Positions 8,759 to 16,706 of a stretch of DNA of 64,000 nt are shown piece by piece. The stretch spans positions 62,001-126,000 of the forward strand of contig NZ_LAYY01000007.1 in NCBI RefSeq assembly GCF_000986785.1, given 5' to 3'. The DNA is from Mesobacillus campisalis (lineage in GTDB: Bacteria > Bacillota > Bacilli > Bacillales > Cytobacillaceae). Both the position numbers and the translations under genes were made by a program. Every line of letters starts with the position of its first letter. Within the stretch, counting starts at the first letter, position 1. The notes under the pieces were generated by a model, which did no database searches, was not told where the DNA came from, and was given only the letters and a program-made list of their open reading frames with translations.

Positions 8759-9709
8759 CTATTTGAACCATCCTTTTTTCCTGAACCAAAAGAACATGCC
8801 TAACCCGATAAAAAGCATCAGCATCAGGACACTGTAATAGCCATATCTCCACTCCAGCTCCGGCATATTGGCAAAATTCATTCCATATATCCCGGCAATG
8901 AATGTCAATGGCATGAAAATGGTGGTAATGACCGTAAGGACCTTCATGACTCTGTTTGTTTCATGAGAATTCAAAGAAAGATAGCTGTCGCGTATATCGG
9001 TTGTCAGTTCCCGGTTGGCTTCCACCATTTCACTTAGCTTCAGCAAATGGTCATGGATGTCAGAAAAATATTCTATGTTCGTCAGCTGCCCCTTGATTCT
9101 TTGTGAATTTAGAATCCTGTATACCAAATCTCTCATCGGGCTGATTGTGTGCCTCAATGAGAGCAGGTCATGCCTTGTATCGAATAATCGTTCGAGCAGG
9201 GATTCCATTGTTTCCTCACCGGAATTCTCGTCAAGGTCATTTAGCACGTCTTCAATTTTGTAGACAAGGGGGAAATAATTATCGACTATTTTATCCAGAA
9301 CATGATACAGTACGAGCCCAGGCTCCCAAATCCTTGGATCGGTGGAATATTTCAGCCTTTTCCAGACATCATTCAACTCGGCGGAAGGGTTTTGATGAAA
9401 GGTAACGATATAATTCTCGGAAAGGAAAAAGTTCACCTCTTCCTTTGCCAATGTCCGATGGTTGAGTGAATGGAAAACAAAAAAAACATGGTTCTCATAA
9501 TAGTCAAGCTTGGGCCTTTGAAGGCGGTGCAGGCAATCCTCAATGGCCAGCGGGTGAAACTGGAGAGGCTTCCTCAGCGAGACGCTCTCTTCTTTAGTAG
9601 GTTCATGAAAATCAATCCAATACCATTTAAAATCCCCGGCCACTAGTTCGTTTAGTGGGAGGTCGTGGATGATCTGGTTTTTCTGGTTAATAGCTAATGT
9701 TCGAATCAT
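8759..9709 (-). CDS. CorA-family magnesium/divalent metal transporter (YfjQ-like)
   Basis: The start is ATG 9709, preceded by AAAGAGGAGACC; an in-frame codon at 9739 has no ribosome site. The 316-residue protein has a large cytoplasmic N-domain, a long acidic helix and two C-terminal membrane helices carrying the selectivity motif YGMNFANMPE between them. CorA pentamers conduct Mg2+ (and often Co2+/Ni2+) inward. Length matches B. subtilis YfjQ (319). The C-terminus ends in the usual basic patch (WFRKKGWFK). No Mg2+-sensing leader is visible upstream. Confidence 0.93.
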   Translation of the reverse strand: MIRTLAINQKNQIIHDLPLNELVAGDFKWYWIDFHEPTKEESVSLRKPLQFHPLAIEDCLHRLQRPKLDYYENHVFFVFHSLNHRTLAKEEVNFFLSENYIVTFHQNPSAELNDVWKRLKYSTDPRIWEPGLVLYHVLDKIVDNYFPLVYKIEDVLNDLDENSGEETMESLLERLFDTRHDLLSLRHTISPMRDLVYRILNSQRIKGQLTNIEYFSDIHDHLLKLSEMVEANRELTTDIRDSYLSLNSHETNRVMKVLTVITTIFMPLTFIAGIYGMNFANMPELEWRYGYYSVLMLMLFIGLGMFFWFRKKGWFK

Positions 9710-9870
9710 ATGGTCTCCTCTTTGGTAAAAACGTTCCATTCTATTTTAAACGAAGACGCCGAAAGAAAAAACAAGCCTATTAAATAAGTGTCAAATCAAG
9801 GTTATGAAGGGTAAAGGGAAAGGGAGTTTGGTATGATATAAAAAGATGAAGAAGAAGGGAGCGCTGAAGA

Positions 9871-10104
9871 ATGGGAGAGTGCAAAATCGACCACAGCCTT
9901 GAAGATGTGAGAAAGAAATACGAGGATCAGGCAGAGTTTTTGCCAACAGAAATGAAACCGCTGTTCGAGCAATTTTTTGCCGAAGAACACACTCAGGATA
10001 TTCTTAATGAAGTTTTCCATTTATTAAAAAAATATGACCTGGCAAGCGAGGAGGAAAAGCAGGAACGGACGAACCGCTTGTATATGGTCCTGAAGAATGT
10101 GTAG
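9871..10104 (+). CDS. Hypothetical 77-residue helical protein
   Basis: The protein (starts MGECKIDHSLEDV) is highly charged and predicted all-helical, with no membrane segment. It starts at ATG 9871 behind GAAGGGAG and is followed immediately by a terminator, so it is a stand-alone gene. The family is not recognised. The FFAEEHTQDILNEVFHLLKKYD stretch looks like an amphipathic interaction helix; nothing more can be said from sequence. Confidence 0.75.
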   Translation: MGECKIDHSLEDVRKKYEDQAEFLPTEMKPLFEQFFAEEHTQDILNEVFHLLKKYDLASEEEKQERTNRLYMVLKNV

Positions 10105-10128
10105 GAACGCCTAAAAGGCGTTCTTTTT
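10105..10128 (+). terminator. Rho-independent terminator
   Basis: GAACGCCT/AGGCGTTC with a three-base loop and TTTTT, one base after the stop of the 77-residue gene. Confidence 0.85.
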
Positions 10129-10280
10129 GTATTTTATTCCAGTTTCCTTCATTCCTTTCTGAAGGCAAAAAAACCCCTTAAAATTCATAAAAATATTGCT
10201 TGATTGGCAGCGGAGTTGGCAGTATGATTAGATGGATTTTTAGAGTTGAAATTATTTGGAAACAGAAAGAAGAGAACTGA

Positions 10281-11525
10281 ATGCAAAGTCGCTCTGACAG
10301 GAACGAGTGGAACGAGAAAAACAGCAAGATGAATGGAATTGCCTCTACCATTGTTCTATCCATGACCAATAACTATTTTGCCCTATTTGCCATAAGTGTG
10401 CTTGGTGCGACAAATTACCAGGTCGGCTTGATAAGCTCGCTCCCACAAATAGTTGGGATGGCCGCCATGGTCCTAGGCACAATCATAATGGGCAGACTGG
10501 AGGAAAAGAAAAAGTTTACTAGTTACTCCATCTTCATAACCAGATTGTTTTTAATAGGAATGTTTTTTGTTATGTATCTGCCTTTGGAGTATAGAGCGTG
10601 GGTTTTCGTTCTTCTTGTTGGTTTAATGAATCTGCCAGGCTCTATATCCAATCTTAGCTGGCAGTCTTTCATTGGTGATTTAATTCCCGACAGCCGCAGG
10701 AGTGGATTCTTCAGTGAAAGAAACAGGGTTCTGACGATTGCCGGCATGGCCATAACACTCGCAATTGGCATTGTGCTTCAATTATTTGATAAGAACAGCC
10801 CATTGCCGTTCCAGGTTCTGTTTGTTTTAGCGTTTGGTTTTGGCATGATTGAAATTTTCTATTTGAACCGGCATATTGAAGTGAAAAAAACAACAGTCGA
10901 GAAGAAAAAAATCAACTTTGGCTGGGATGCATACCAGCATAAGCCTTTCATATATTTCCTGGTTTGCGGACTATTTTTTAACTTTGGCTGGCAAATGGCC
11001 TGGCCTCTGTTCAATATCTACAATATTAACGAGGCACATGCAACTGGGTTTTGGATTAGCCTGTTTACGGTAGGGAATCAGCTTGGGCAGATCCTTTCCT
11101 TCAGATGGTGGGGGAGGATGGCCGAGAAGTACAGCAACGCAAAAATGCTTGCTTTCTGCGCAGTCGGTATGGGAGCGGCTCCTACACTGAATATCCTTTC
11201 TACCAACCTGGTTTACTTGACGCTCGTGAACCTTTTCAGCGGCATTTTTGTGGCCGGAACAGTGCTCCTTTTGTTTAATCAGCTGCTTGAAGTAAGCAAG
11301 GAGGAGAACCGCGGCAGCTATATTTCCCAATATAACATTCTACTAGCCATCATAGGCTTTGCTGCACCCCAGGCGGGGGTCTATCTGCTTGAGCTGACGA
11401 GCATGGATTTTGCCATGAATACAGCCAGCGTTATAAGGGCAGCAAGCGGCGCTGTTTTTTTGTGGTTCTATTATCATATGAAAAAAAGCAGTTTTCATAA
11501 TAAGGTTTTATCCTATGAAAAGTGA
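10281..11525 (+). CDS. MFS transporter, substrate unknown
   Basis: The 414-residue protein has about 12 membrane segments in two halves with a charged central loop (residues about 200-215, VEKKKINFG). The loop between helices 2 and 3 carries a degenerate MFS motif (GRLEEKKK). The start is ATG 10281 after AAAGAAGAGAAC; a second Met at codon 17 lacks an obvious site. Proton-driven efflux is likely by family, but the cargo is unknown. The gene is alone between two terminators. Confidence 0.85.
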   Translation: MQSRSDRNEWNEKNSKMNGIASTIVLSMTNNYFALFAISVLGATNYQVGLISSLPQIVGMAAMVLGTIIMGRLEEKKKFTSYSIFITRLFLIGMFFVMYLPLEYRAWVFVLLVGLMNLPGSISNLSWQSFIGDLIPDSRRSGFFSERNRVLTIAGMAITLAIGIVLQLFDKNSPLPFQVLFVLAFGFGMIEIFYLNRHIEVKKTTVEKKKINFGWDAYQHKPFIYFLVCGLFFNFGWQMAWPLFNIYNINEAHATGFWISLFTVGNQLGQILSFRWWGRMAEKYSNAKMLAFCAVGMGAAPTLNILSTNLVYLTLVNLFSGIFVAGTVLLLFNQLLEVSKEENRGSYISQYNILLAIIGFAAPQAGVYLLELTSMDFAMNTASVIRAASGAVFLWFYYHMKKSSFHNKVLSYEK

Positions 11526-11573
11526 CAGAAGGGACGTTATATAGACTCCCATAAAAGCATAGCGGCCTTCCTC

Positions 11574-11601
11574 AAAACACCTCCGATTTGGAGGTGTTTT
11601 T
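11574..11601 (+). terminator. Rho-independent terminator
   Basis: AAAACACCTCC/GGAGGTGTTTT with a five-base loop, about 50 bases after the MFS gene. Confidence 0.88.
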
Positions 11602-11654
11602 ATTTTCCGCAAATTTCTGCCTATTTCTTACAAAATAAAGGAAAAAAGAAAGAG

Positions 11655-11662
11655 TTGTCGAA
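11655..11662 (+). promoter_or_regulatory. Perfect Spo0A-box octamer upstream of the holin gene
   Basis: The octamer TTGTCGAA matches the 0A-box consensus exactly and lies 133 bases before the holin start. It overlaps a SigH-like arrangement: AAAGGAAAA at 11638-11646, an 11-base spacer, then GTCGAAATT, which differs from the SigH -10 consensus at one key base. About two such octamers are expected by chance in the window, so this is suggestive only. Confidence 0.4.
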
Positions 11663-11794
11663 ATTATTTAAATAGTATGGGTTGATTAAATGGATAGGGC
11701 AGCTTCATTTGATTTTTATTTATCATTTAAACAGAGACAATCCCACTTTGTGCGTGCATAGACTTAAACATGTGACGGCAGGAAGGGGATGGGA

Positions 11795-12064
11795 ATGATG
11801 ATTAACTGGGGAGTCAGGTTTAAGAATCGATCATGGGTACTGGCGGTCCTATCACAAGTGATGCTGGTTATCCAGGTTATTTTTCAAGCTCTAAATGCTC
11901 TAGGGCTCACAGAATTTCAGCTTTCACAGCAAATACAAGGAGAGATACTCGCCCTAACTAATGGGGCTTTCATTATTATGTCAATGCTTGGTCTCATCCA
12001 GGACCCAACGACCAGGGGAATCAAGGATAGTGTAAGAGCCTGCAAGTACAGAAAGCCAAACTGA
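11795..12064 (+). CDS. Phi-LC3-family holin-like protein, stand-alone
   Basis: The 89-residue protein has two hydrophobic segments and the phi-LC3 holin layout: an N-terminal MINWGVRFKNRSW, a first helix, a second helix (GAFIIMSMLGLIQDPT) and the conserved DPTTRGIKDS motif. The first of three in-frame ATGs (11789) abuts the GGAAGGGG site; 11795 or 11798 gives better spacing. Phage holins of this family make membrane holes for endolysins, but no lysin or other phage gene lies nearby. It could be a domesticated holin, a chromosomal lysis or secretion factor, or a prophage remnant. Confidence 0.82.
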   Translation: MMINWGVRFKNRSWVLAVLSQVMLVIQVIFQALNALGLTEFQLSQQIQGEILALTNGAFIIMSMLGLIQDPTTRGIKDSVRACKYRKPN

Positions 12065-12139
12065 TTTTTTATTCATATTAAGGATTCTGGTTTCATAGTA
12101 AGGGAAAGAGGAATATAGATGTAAAAAGGGGATGTCAAT

Positions 12140-12364
12140 ATGATAAAATGGATACTTTTGGCAATTGCTCCGATTATTCTGCTGTTATTGGTTGAGGAAT
12201 TAAGCCAATGGTTCTGGAGAAGGTATATAAATGATTCGGAGGAGAAAAAAAGAGGGAGGCTGCACAGTCTGTTAAAATTGGCTATGGAAAAAATAAGAGG
12301 CTGGGCTGCGAACGCTAAATTCAAAATGGACTTTAGGAAAAACGAGAAAGATCATTCTCATTAA
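12140..12364 (+). CDS. Small membrane protein, unknown
   Basis: The 74-residue protein has one N-terminal membrane segment (residues about 2-20) followed by a strongly basic, soluble tail (WRRYINDSEEKKRGR). The start ATG 12140 follows AAGGGGATGTCAAT. The topology suggests a membrane anchor with a cytoplasmic basic domain. No family is recognised. It lies 75 bases downstream of the holin gene on the same strand, without a terminator between, so the two may share a transcript. Confidence 0.72.
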   Translation: MIKWILLAIAPIILLLLVEELSQWFWRRYINDSEEKKRGRLHSLLKLAMEKIRGWAANAKFKMDFRKNEKDHSH

Positions 12365-12417
12365 GGGAGGGTCTTTTTCTATTTGTTTTGGGGCAATTCT
12401 TTATGCCCCTGGAAGGA

Positions 12418-12460
12418 AAGCCCAATAACCGAAAGAAGGTGATGGGCTTGTCTTTTATCC
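12418..12460. terminator. Bidirectional terminator-like hairpin
   Basis: AAGCCCAATAACC pairs with GGTGATGGGCTT (minor mismatches) and is followed by GTCTTTTA. It lies between the converging small membrane gene and yjbQ. Confidence 0.55.
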
Positions 12461-12464
12461 CGGA

Positions 12465-12860
12465 TTAAAGAACTTTTACATAAAAGGTACGGTGACGCGG
12501 CCCATCGAACTCGCAAAAATAGATTCCTTGCCAGGTACCCAATAGCAATTGGCCTTCTGTGATGATTACATGCTGTGAACTTCCAACCGTGCTGGCTTTC
12601 ATATGGGCAGCAGTGTTTCCCTCCATATGCCTGTCCTGGCTGTGATTCCAGGGATATACTTCATCAAAGCGGCGGATCATGTCCATTTTTACGTCTGGGT
12701 CTGCATTTTCATTGATGGTGATTCCTGCGGTTGTATGGGGACAATAGATGACAACCGAGCCTTCCTTTATGCCTTTCTCCTCAATAAAGCCCTCTACCTG
12801 TTGTGTGACGTCAATCATTTCATCTCTGGTGCCCGTTTTTAAGGTGAATTTTTTTAGCAT
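12465..12860 (-). CDS. yjbQ: YjbQ/UPF0047-family protein (secondary thiamine-phosphate synthase-like)
   Basis: The 131-residue protein carries the family signatures [16 protein letters not shown] (about 42-57) and the C-terminal [21 protein letters not shown]. It is full length for UPF0047 and intact. The E. coli homologue has weak thiamine-phosphate synthase activity, hence the database name, but the physiological role in Bacillus (YugU) is not settled. The start ATG 12860 sits behind AAAGGAGTGTACAT. There is no link to the thi operon at 43 kb. Confidence 0.92.
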   Translation of the reverse strand: MLKKFTLKTGTRDEMIDVTQQVEGFIEEKGIKEGSVVIYCPHTTAGITINENADPDVKMDMIRRFDEVYPWNHSQDRHMEGNTAAHMKASTVGSSQHVIITEGQLLLGTWQGIYFCEFDGPRHRTFYVKVL

Positions 12861-12937
12861 ATGTACACTCCTTTAGCATTTTCACTATTAAAATATTATC
12901 ACAAGACATTCCAACAAACCAAAAAGCGTAATGAAGC

Positions 12938-12965
12938 AAGGATGGCCATCCAGCCATCCTTTTTG
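12938..12965. terminator. Hairpin with T-run on the plus strand
   Basis: AAGGATGGC/GCCATCCTT with a six-base loop. The T-run (TTTTTGT) is on the plus side although neighbouring genes are on the minus strand; it may still act for the DUF2188 gene ending at 12977. Confidence 0.5.
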
Positions 12966-12976
12966 TAATAAATAGG

Positions 12977-13246
12977 TCATTTTTCCTGATAGTTGAATTG
13001 CTCCTCAATCTTGCCCTCGTCATCATGGACTATGGCCATTGAATGGGAGTCCTCTGCAAGGCGCTTGGCTTCTTTAACCGCTTCCGACTTGGAGCCCGTT
13101 GAATACTCTGGTTCGTCCTTTCCCTCGGCCTTTACCGCCCAGCCTTCTTCATCATGGGGAACTACATGGTACCAGGCTTCCTTTGTACCCGCACGGTCTT
13201 TGAAATATTGTTTTTGTTCATCGTTATATTGTCTATCCTGTGCCAT
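12977..13246 (-). CDS. DUF2188-domain protein
   Basis: The 89-residue protein has the DUF2188 pattern: WYHVVPHDEEGWAVKAEG in the middle, an Ala/Lys-rich helix (SKSEAVKEAKRLAED) and a final VHDDEGKIEEQ strand. The family is common in Bacillaceae and has no established function. The start ATG 13246 follows AAAGGGAGGC. It is soluble and charged. The first 20 residues (MAQDRQYNDEQKQYFKDRAG) are a family-variable extension. Confidence 0.85.
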   Translation of the reverse strand: MAQDRQYNDEQKQYFKDRAGTKEAWYHVVPHDEEGWAVKAEGKDEPEYSTGSKSEAVKEAKRLAEDSHSMAIVHDDEGKIEEQFNYQEK

Positions 13247-13339
13247 TTTATTGCCTCCCTTTGAAATTTTATTAATTCTTACCCGCTTGAGTAAAAGAAA
13301 AACATGTCATAATGACTGTAAGTCTGGAAAGGAAGCAAA

Positions 13340-13435
13340 ATGGAAAAAATGACAACATGTACGCCTTGCCACCATATACTAATAGCAGAAGGTACATTTG
13401 TTGCAGAAGTATGTTGGAAGTCTAAACCCAAATAA
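13340..13435 (+). CDS. 31-residue cysteine-containing peptide upstream of ykuK
   Basis: ATG 13340 is preceded by GGAAAGGAAGC at good spacing and opens a 31-codon frame ending 15 bases before ykuK. The peptide has three Cys (7, 10 and 25), a CTPCHH cluster that could bind a metal, and a hydrophobic middle (ILIAEGTFVAEV). Direct adjacency to ykuK suggests a shared transcript, with possible translational coupling. No family is recognised, and an ORF this short could arise by chance. Confidence 0.5.
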   Translation: MEKMTTCTPCHHILIAEGTFVAEVCWKSKPK

Positions 13436-13450
13436 TGTGGTGATAAAAAA

Positions 13451-13987
13451 GTGAACAGGGATACTGGAGCTACCTATCTATTTAGGAATCTGCAGGAACA
13501 GGCAATGACATTTGAACAGGTGTTTGGACGGATTCTGAAATTTATGATTCGGAACCCAACGGGAAATTATCGGCTTATGGTTGGCACTGATTCACAAGTC
13601 CACTGCGACCGGACCGTTTTTATAACGGGAATTGTCATTCAGAATGCGGGAAAAGGTGCATGGGCGTGTATCAGGGAATCAATTATTCCAAGAAAAATGC
13701 TCCATTTGCATGAACGGATCAGCTATGAAACATCCCTAACGGAAGAAATTGTTTATTTGTTCAGCGAAGAACATAAAAACAGGATGATTGATATTGTCCT
13801 GCCGCATATCTATAAAGGGGCAACTTTCACGATGGAAGGTCATCTTGATATCGGAGCCGGCAAGCGCAACAAAACACGTGAATTCGTCAAAGAAATGGTT
13901 TCACGGCTGGAGTCGATAGGGGTAGAACCAAAAATTAAACCTGAGGCATTTGTGGCTTCAAGCTATGCCAACCGGTATACCAAATAA
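13451..13987 (+). CDS. ykuK: YkuK-family protein, RNase H-like fold (DUF458)
   Basis: The 178-residue protein has the DUF458 signature GNYRLMVGTDSQVHCDRTVFITGIVI (about residues 37-62), in which an Asp in a strand (GTDSQ) and the following pattern suggest an RNase H-like fold, and a later HIYKGATFTMEGHLDIGAGKRNKTREFV segment carrying conserved Asp. The biochemical function is unproven. The start is GTG 13451 behind TGGTGAT. It is full length for the family and ends at a bidirectional terminator shared with racA. Confidence 0.9.
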   Translation: MNRDTGATYLFRNLQEQAMTFEQVFGRILKFMIRNPTGNYRLMVGTDSQVHCDRTVFITGIVIQNAGKGAWACIRESIIPRKMLHLHERISYETSLTEEIVYLFSEEHKNRMIDIVLPHIYKGATFTMEGHLDIGAGKRNKTREFVKEMVSRLESIGVEPKIKPEAFVASSYANRYTK

Positions 13988-14054
13988 CAACTGAAAAGCC
14001 GGCCTGATTGGACACGAAAAAAACAGGTCGATTTTCGTTATATAAAATGGTTAC

Positions 14055-14084
14055 AAAAAAGCACATCGGGCTGATGTGCTTTTT
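14055..14084. terminator. Bidirectional terminator between ykuK and racA
   Basis: A6-GCACATC and GATGTGC-T5 with a five-base loop, symmetric, lying between two converging genes. Confidence 0.85.
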
Positions 14085-14598
14085 ATAGTCCAAGAAAGGA
14101 GCTAATGAAGTTTTTCTTTTTTAATTTCCGAAAGAAGCTTTTTCCTTCCGAGGAAGCCGCGACTAAGGCTTCCGCTTCAGGAACTTCTGCCAGTTTTTCC
14201 TCCAGCATTTCAATCCGCTCCGTTAGGGTTTGGATACAATCATGGAGCTCTTCAATTTCCCTGCGGTGCTGCAGCAACTGGTAGGAAACAATTTCGTCTG
14301 CTTTGCGTTCCATTTTCCTTTCCAGTTCCGAAACTTTGGCTGCCAAACCTTCATGGTCAGGATGATTGTCTCTTTTTACGACAGCCCTTCGATTCTCTTT
14401 TGTTGCAGCAGCAATATCCTGAAGCAGGACTCCATTGTTCACTTGTTCCTGAATCTTCCTTAATACCAGAATGCTGTCCTCGGAAAAAACATAATGGCCC
14501 AGTTCATTGCGATCCATTTTCAGATTAGCTTGCTTTACCCATCGCTGAATGGTGCTTTGGGAAACGCCCAGCAATTTTGCGACTGCATTTGTATTCAT
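14083..14598 (-). CDS. racA: RacA, chromosome-anchoring protein of sporulation
   Basis: The 171-residue protein starts MNTNAVAKLLGVSQSTIQRW, a MerR-type helix-turn-helix very close to B. subtilis RacA, including the KxxRNELGHYxF wing. The middle (about 85-135) is a heptad-rich coiled coil (AAKVSELERKMERKADEI), and the tail is basic. RacA binds sites around the origin and tethers them, with DivIVA, to the cell pole during axial filament formation. The start ATG 14598 follows GGGGAGGAGATTG. A SigH-type promoter and a 0A box lie upstream, fitting early-sporulation expression. Confidence 0.92.
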   Translation of the reverse strand: MNTNAVAKLLGVSQSTIQRWVKQANLKMDRNELGHYVFSEDSILVLRKIQEQVNNGVLLQDIAAATKENRRAVVKRDNHPDHEGLAAKVSELERKMERKADEIVSYQLLQHRREIEELHDCIQTLTERIEMLEEKLAEVPEAEALVAASSEGKSFFRKLKKKNFISSFLGL

Positions 14599-14620
14599 TC
14601 CAATCTCCTCCCCATTGAGT

Positions 14621-14649
14621 AAATTCGCCGCACAGGATGAGAATCCTTT
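14621..14649 (-). promoter_or_regulatory. Candidate SigH promoter of racA
   Basis: On the minus strand AAAGGATTC is followed after 11 bases by GGCGAATTT, against the SigH consensus RNAGGAWWW-11/12-RNNGAATWW; only one -35 position departs. It lies about 25 bases before the RacA start. racA is known to be SigH-dependent in B. subtilis. Confidence 0.72.
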
Positions 14650-14712
14650 GTTAGCGACAAAACAAGTTTCCGTTCGTCAAGGTTATCGCTAATCATGCAG
14701 AATTCATGATTG

Positions 14713-14720
14713 TTGTCGAA
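14713..14720 (+). promoter_or_regulatory. Perfect Spo0A-box octamer between racA and nadE
   Basis: TTGTCGAA lies about 65 bases upstream of the candidate racA -35, with a near-match (TTGTCGC on the minus strand) at about 14655-14661. It could control racA or, less likely, nadE. Confidence 0.5.
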
Positions 14721-14847
14721 AGGAGTCAAGCTAGGTACGTTTATAAAAAAGGGATAAAGGAAATCAGAAGAAGGAGGGTGTTCAATATTTGTAATGATGG
14801 ATAGAAAGGATTAAACTTTTACTATCAATGAATTGAGGTGGTTTCTA

Positions 14848-15666
14848 GTGAGTATGCAAAGAAAAATCATTGAGGATCTGAATGTTAGGCCTGAAATTGA
14901 TGTTAAACAGGAGATTAAAGAACGCGTGCAATTTTTAAAAGACTATTTAAAAACGTCAGGTGCAAAAGGGTTTGTACTTGGAATCAGCGGGGGACAGGAT
15001 TCCACCCTTGCAGGGCGTTTGGCGCAGCTGGCTGTCGAGCAAGCAAAAAACGAGGGTTACGAGTCCAGCTTCTATGCCATCCGTCTGCCGTACGGTGTGC
15101 AGCATGACGAGGACGATGCGCAGGCTGCCTTGGATTTCATTAAAGCAGACAAAGAATTCACTTTTAACGTAAAAGAGGCGGTAGACGCTGCACAATCAGA
15201 GTATGACAAGGCAACGGGAGAACACCTAAGCGACTTCCAGAAGGGCAATATTAAAGCCAGGATGAGAATGATTGCCCAGTATGCCTTTGCAGGGGAAAAA
15301 GGTCTTCTTGTCATAGGGACGGATCATGCTGCTGAAGCGGTCACCGGATTTTTCACCAAATATGGGGACGGGGGAGCAGATATCCTTCCGCTGACAGGTT
15401 TAAATAAACGTCAGGGAAAGGCATTGTTAAAGGAGCTAGGTGCTGAGGAAAAGCTTTATCTCAAGGTTCCCACTGCCGACCTGCTTGATGAAAAGCCTGG
15501 ACAGTCAGATGAAACGGAGCTGGGTATTTCCTACGATGAGCTTGACGATTACCTGGAGGGAAAAGAAGTATCCCCCGAGGCGGTCGAAAAGATAGAAAAA
15601 CGCTACCTTGTAAGTGAGCACAAGCGCCAAATGCCGGCAACAAAATTTGACCAGTGGTGGAAATAA
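14848..15666 (+). CDS. nadE: NH3-dependent NAD+ synthetase
   Basis: The start is GTG 14848, seven bases after GAGGTGG, giving [11 protein letters not shown] exactly as in B. subtilis NadE (272 residues in both). The ATP-pyrophosphatase P-loop SGGQDST is at 47-53, followed by the [22 protein letters not shown] substrate loop and a [13 protein letters not shown] segment. The enzyme adenylates nicotinate adenine dinucleotide and amidates it with ammonia, the last step of NAD synthesis. There is no glutaminase domain. Cytosolic homodimer; single-gene unit ending in a strong terminator. Confidence 0.98.
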   Translation: MSMQRKIIEDLNVRPEIDVKQEIKERVQFLKDYLKTSGAKGFVLGISGGQDSTLAGRLAQLAVEQAKNEGYESSFYAIRLPYGVQHDEDDAQAALDFIKADKEFTFNVKEAVDAAQSEYDKATGEHLSDFQKGNIKARMRMIAQYAFAGEKGLLVIGTDHAAEAVTGFFTKYGDGGADILPLTGLNKRQGKALLKELGAEEKLYLKVPTADLLDEKPGQSDETELGISYDELDDYLEGKEVSPEAVEKIEKRYLVSEHKRQMPATKFDQWWK

Positions 15667-15700
15667 AAGAGAAGGCAGCTGTTGACAGCTGCCTTCTCTT
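15667..15700. terminator. Bidirectional terminator between nadE and GNAT gene
   Basis: A 16-base perfect stem (AAGAGAAGGCAGCTGT and complement) with a two-base gap sits between two converging stops. Confidence 0.9.
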
Positions 15701-15701
15701 A

Positions 15702-16262
15702 TCATGGTTTTCTGGCGGTTTCCCATTCTTCCCTGAGAATCCCAAGCTTAACTGTATCATAATATCTGCCGCGATAAAGCCGGCTTTTACGAATCCGGCC
15801 CTCAATCATCATCCCTAAATTTTGTCCTGCCGTAATCATTCTTTCATTCCCCGACCATGTAGTCAATCCGATGCGCGGAATTGGAAACAGTTTAAAAAGA
15901 TGGTTCATCCAGGTGTTCATTGCGTCTTCCCGGTATCCGCCATCCTGGAACTCGTGACGGTAAATGCCCAGGCCGATTTCAAGAGAGTTGGAGGATTCAT
16001 GTTCCCAATCATAGAAAATCAGACCTATGATTTCGCATTTCACCTTGATTATGAAATGCTGGTCTAGGCCCTGTTTCATTAAATTGACCATCTGTCCCCG
16101 GAACTTTTTAAAATCCATGGGCTGCAGAGGGAAAGGTGCATCCCATTTCACCCACTCAGGATGTTCTTCCGCATAGATGATCTCCCACAGTTCAGGAAGG
16201 TCTTCTTCCGTCATCTTTACCAGCTGCACGTTGCTCCCTTCCAAAGGTCCAATAATTTGCAT
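15702..16262 (-). CDS. GNAT-family N-acetyltransferase
   Basis: The start is ATG 16262, six bases after GGAGGTG; an upstream frame to 16334 lacks such a site. The 186 residues form a RimJ/RimL-like GNAT domain: EEDLPELWEIIYAEEH early, IIGLIFYDWEHESSNSLEIGLGIY in the beta4 region, and GLTTWSGNERMITAGQNLGMMIEGRIRKS with the acetyl-CoA contacts. The closing RGRYYDTVKLGILREEW is typical of this subgroup. The acceptor substrate (protein N-terminus, amine or antibiotic) cannot be told from sequence. Confidence 0.88.
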   Translation of the reverse strand: MQIIGPLEGSNVQLVKMTEEDLPELWEIIYAEEHPEWVKWDAPFPLQPMDFKKFRGQMVNLMKQGLDQHFIIKVKCEIIGLIFYDWEHESSNSLEIGLGIYRHEFQDGGYREDAMNTWMNHLFKLFPIPRIGLTTWSGNERMITAGQNLGMMIEGRIRKSRLYRGRYYDTVKLGILREEWETARKP

Positions 16263-16436
16263 GCCGTGCACCTCCACTTTAATAATTGAGGTTCCATTTG
16301 CTATTCCTTTACCTGTCCTATTCTCCCTTTCCAAGCTAAAATCCTTCCATAAAGAAAACTAACTATTAGGATTCAACAGTGTTGATTCGTATATTTCCAT
16401 TCTCTATTCTCATAATAAACGTAAGGAGGGATACCT

Positions 16437-16619
16437 ATGGCAAAACGAACGAAAAAAAATGATGCAGACCAAAAAAACAAGCAAGGTTTTGATTCAAGCA
16501 AAACTGATTCCGAGTTTGGCAAGGAATTTGGAAGTGCTGCGGCCAACAGGGCTCATAAAGAAAAACAAAAAGAGCAGAATTCTTTGAAGAACCAGGGAAA
16601 GTGGAAAGGGATGCACTAA
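16437..16619 (+). CDS. Small hydrophilic protein, possibly spore-related
   Basis: The 60-residue protein is rich in Lys, Asn, Gln and Asp with no hydrophobic stretch. The start ATG 16437 follows TAAGGAGGGATACCT, a very strong site, and a long-stem terminator follows, so the gene is convincing. The segment SEFGKEFGSAAANRAHKEKQ weakly recalls the repeat of gamma-type small acid-soluble spore proteins (FGTEFASETNAQQVRKQN), but the protein is too basic and the match too short to assign. Confidence 0.72.
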   Translation: MAKRTKKNDADQKNKQGFDSSKTDSEFGKEFGSAAANRAHKEKQKEQNSLKNQGKWKGMH

Positions 16620-16633
16620 TCCTTATTAACGGC

Positions 16634-16671
16634 AAAACAACCTTTATCCGCGGGGATAAAGGTTGTTTTAA
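16634..16671. terminator. Rho-independent terminator
   Basis: ACAACCTTTATCC and GGATAAAGGTTGT form a 13-base stem with a GCGG loop, flanked by A and T runs, after the 60-residue gene and before the converging methyltransferase gene. Confidence 0.9.
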
Positions 16672-16706
16672 TTTTTCAGCAAAATACATCATCCTGATTG
16701 CTCCAG

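Noticed and set aside
11789-12064. Prophage region around the holin
   Set aside because: No integrase, portal, tail, lysin or attachment repeats on either side.
14761-14815. Tiny leader ORF (MMDRKD) before nadE
   Set aside because: Six codons with poor spacing from the purine-rich site; indistinguishable from chance.
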